In this document: positions 34,741-36,296 of the stretch, one piece after another
How positions within the stretch are numbered: the first letter of the stretch is position 1
How the letters are laid out: the number at the start of each line of letters is the position of its first letter
Assembly: GCF_903933125.1 (NCBI RefSeq)
Contig: NZ_CAIZIZ010000025.1
Coordinates: 1 to 36,296, forward strand
DNA length: 36,296 nt
Direction of reading: 5' to 3'
From: an uncultured Lamprocystis sp.
GTDB taxonomy: Bacteria > Pseudomonadota > Gammaproteobacteria > Chromatiales > Chromatiaceae
Program-made: the position numbers and the translations under genes
Notes under the pieces: model-generated
Seen by the model: only the letters and a program-made list of their open reading frames with translations
The model's database searches: none
What the model was told of the DNA's origin: nothing

Positions 34741-35946
34741 CTATAGCGTCTCGACCTCAAAGCCAATCACGCCGCGCTGTTCGCGGCTGAATTCGATGCC
34801 GATCAGATGGATCGGCTGGCCTGCCGCCTGGTATTTGTCCGCGTAGCCCCGGTCCTTGAGCTGTTGCAAAGCCCGTCCCGCTGGCTCCAACTCCACCACC
34901 TTGAACTCGAACAGCCAAATGCGGCCGTTGAATTTCAGCGTCAGATCGACCCGCCCCTGGCGTCCTCCGCCGTCAAGTCGAGGCCCAGCGCAGCAGCAAT
35001 TCCAAATTTGGGCAGCATCGCGCGACCCCTGGTGGATGCGGCGCGCGCCACCGCCGTGCCGGGTCCCTGACATCGAACAGCGCGCCTTATCCACCCTACA
35101 GCGGCGCAGGTTTTGTAGGGTGGATAAGCGCAGCGCATCCACCATCAGCCTCGCCCACACGCTGCTGACGGCGGCCACCCAAATTTGGAACTGCTGCCAG
35201 CGCAGCCAGATGACTGTAGAACACGCTGGCGTAATAGCCCTCGTAACGGGCGATGGGGTTGCCGGTATGCCAGTGATAGGGAATCGCGGCGAACAGGCTG
35301 TCAAGATGGGTGCGCAGCCCGACGAAATCCGCCGCCGCCAGCAGATCGTAGAGCCGACTCGTCAGCTCGCTGGCGCGTCCCGGCTGGCCGATCAGCGCCT
35401 TGATCAGGCTGTCGTTCAGCGCGCTCTCGACCTCCAGATTGGGGTAACCCAGAGTGTATTCGAGCCGGGCGCCGATCCGCCGTGCGCCGGTGAAGGTGAG
35501 ATATCCGGTCTGCCACAGCAGCGCCTCGGTGGCCAGATGATCCACGTCGAAGGCCGACAACAGCGCCTCGTCGGCACGCAGGCGCGCCAGACTGGGGGTG
35601 AAAAAGCCGCGCTGCATGAGCAGATCCACCAGAAAGGTCGGCGTGCCGGTTTCGAACCACCAGGTGCGAAACTCGCAAAGCTGATCCGGATGACCGGATA
35701 GCGGGTGGTCCAGTCCCAGTGCGGATGGATCGCCAGATCGCGGAACAGCGCCTCGTTGCCGGCGAAGAGTTCCCCCAGGGTATCGAGCAACAGCGATTTG
35801 CCGAAGCGGCGCGGGCGTGACAGGAAGTAATGCGTGCCTTCGTTGGTCAACTGCCGGATGAAGCCGGTCTTGTCCACATAGTAATGATCATCCGCGCGGA
35901 TCTTAGCGAAGGTCTGGATGCCGATCGGCAGTCTGCGGCGGTGCAT
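34741..35946 (-). pseudogene. DUF1703-type AAA-ATPase/PD-(D/E)XK protein, disrupted
   Basis: Read on the minus strand. The start MHRRRLPIGIQTFAKIRADDHYYVDKTGFI with P-loop-like SRPRRFGKSLLLDTL is intact to VIRISFA. The frame then jumps near 35685 directly to EFRTWWFETGTPTFLVDLLMQRGFF, missing roughly 220 residues of the usual ~520-570. The remainder runs to YYASVFYSHLAAL, where the 203-bp element (34994-35196) is inserted. After it, GLDLTAEDA continues, followed by a second frameshift at about 34957, then GRVDLTLKFNGRIWLFEFKVVE (nuclease core) and the end at 34741. Multiple lesions make it non-functional. Confidence 0.85.
34994..35196. mobile_element. 203-bp miniature inverted-repeat element, copy 1
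   Basis: Ends are CAGCAATTCCAAATTTGGGC and, inverted, CAGCAGTTCCAAATTTGGGT (18 of 20 match). It is flanked by a perfect 9-bp direct repeat CCAGCGCAG at 34985-34993 and 35197-35205, a target-site duplication. Inside are two nested inverted repeats: GGTGGATGCG/CGCATCCACC and CTTATCCACCCTACA/TGTAGGGTGGATAAG, so the whole unit can fold as a long cruciform. No transposase is encoded; it must be mobilised in trans. Removing it and one repeat restores continuity of the disrupted ATPase gene at LAALGLDL. Confidence 0.9.
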
Positions 35947-36030
35947 GGCGGGCCTCGGAAGCAGGGACGCGGGTCGTCGGGGGCAGGGTAATGGGTTCGC
36001 GGCACGCTGTCATGAGGCCAAGCACCAGCG

Positions 36031-36237
36031 CAGCAATTCCGAATTTGGGCGACATCGCGCTGCCCTAAGGTGGATGCGGCGCGCGCGACCTCCGTGCCGG
36101 GGTCCTGACACCGAGCGGCGCGCCTTATCCACCCTACAGCGGAGCAGGTTCTGTTGGGTGGATAAGCGTAGCGCATCCACCATCGGCCTCGCCGCCGACA
36201 TGTCGCCGGCTGGAGCCACCCAAATTTGGAACTGCTG
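36031..36237. mobile_element. 207-bp miniature inverted-repeat element, copy 2
   Basis: Same ends as copy 1 (CAGCAATTCCGAATTTGGGC and CCACCCAAATTTGGAACTGCTG) and the same internal nested palindromes (CTTATCCACCC.../...GGGTGGATAAG). A perfect 10-bp direct repeat AGCACCAGCG flanks it at 36021-36030 and 36238-36247. It lies upstream of the disrupted ATPase gene; the 350 bp from 35947 to the window end contains no other recognised gene. Copies 1 and 2 differ at scattered sites and small indels, so they are not products of one very recent burst. Confidence 0.9.
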
Positions 36238-36296
36238 AGCACCAGCGGCGGCGGGGAGCGCTATTCCGGCCACGTCGATCATCCGGAATTATCCAC

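Noticed and set aside
35031-35140. GTGGATGCG/CGCATCCAC palindrome as a regulatory operator of the ATPase gene
   Set aside because: It is an internal part of the mobile element, present identically in copy 2.

Overview
The window is GC-rich chromosomal DNA of a gammaproteobacterium. Gene content and repeat style (anaerobic cobalamin genes, many intergenic palindromes, DUF1703-type and Uma2 genes, abundant toxin-antitoxin fragments) suggest a purple sulfur bacterium of the Chromatiaceae. This is an inference from content and style; no rRNA or photosynthesis gene is present to prove it.

Layout: (1) 1-3200 is a mobile/defence margin: a complete IS4-type element, an intact HigB-HigA toxin-antitoxin pair, and a Phd-type antitoxin followed by a PIN toxin that has lost its 3' half. 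(2) 3685-7628 is a two-gene minus-strand unit encoding a SWIM zinc-finger protein and a SNF2-family helicase. (3) 8067-10484 holds a small exported PPC-like protein, a decayed NB-ARC/TPR-type gene and a Uma2 nuclease-like gene, with palindromic repeats between them. (4) 10536-19882 is the core of the window: a cobalamin riboswitch, then cobM(cbiF), cbiX, a four-helix-bundle (S23) gene, cbiC, cbiD, cbiET, a cbiL-cbiG fusion and cobJ(cbiH). These carry corrin-ring synthesis from sirohydrochlorin (cobalt inserted early by CbiX) through most ring methylations, ring contraction, decarboxylation and the C11-to-C12 methyl shift. The C1 methylation step is CbiD; the CbiJ reductase and the later amidation and nucleotide-loop genes are not in the window. 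(5) 20008-28329 is accessory: a low-GC exported beta-helix protein, a thiamine-diphosphate 2-oxoacid decarboxylase, a seven-repeat LVIVD propeller protein, a GNAT acetyltransferase, an SRPBCC protein and a short LOV photoreceptor. (6) 28412-34559 has a 1389-residue FG-GAP/VWA surface protein and an ABC exporter half-transporter. (7) 34741-36296 has a wrecked DUF1703-type AAA-ATPase/nuclease gene containing a 203-bp miniature transposable element; a second copy of that element follows.

The cobalamin genes fall into tightly overlapping blocks (cbiC-cbiD-cbiET, cbiLG-cobJ). Each of the three spaced junctions between blocks has been colonised by a different repeat: a 30-33 bp 'acagatga' palindrome, an S23 gene framed by inverted TATGAAG/TATGAAT heptads, and a GTTGTC-flanked element with a conserved mini-ORF.

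The most novel-looking items are the nested-palindrome miniature element with clear 9-10 bp target duplications, the GTTGTC mini-ORF element (two copies), the S23 cassette inside the cobalamin operon, and a 12-codon leader ORF between the riboswitch and cobM whose stop codon lies in the cobM ribosome binding site.
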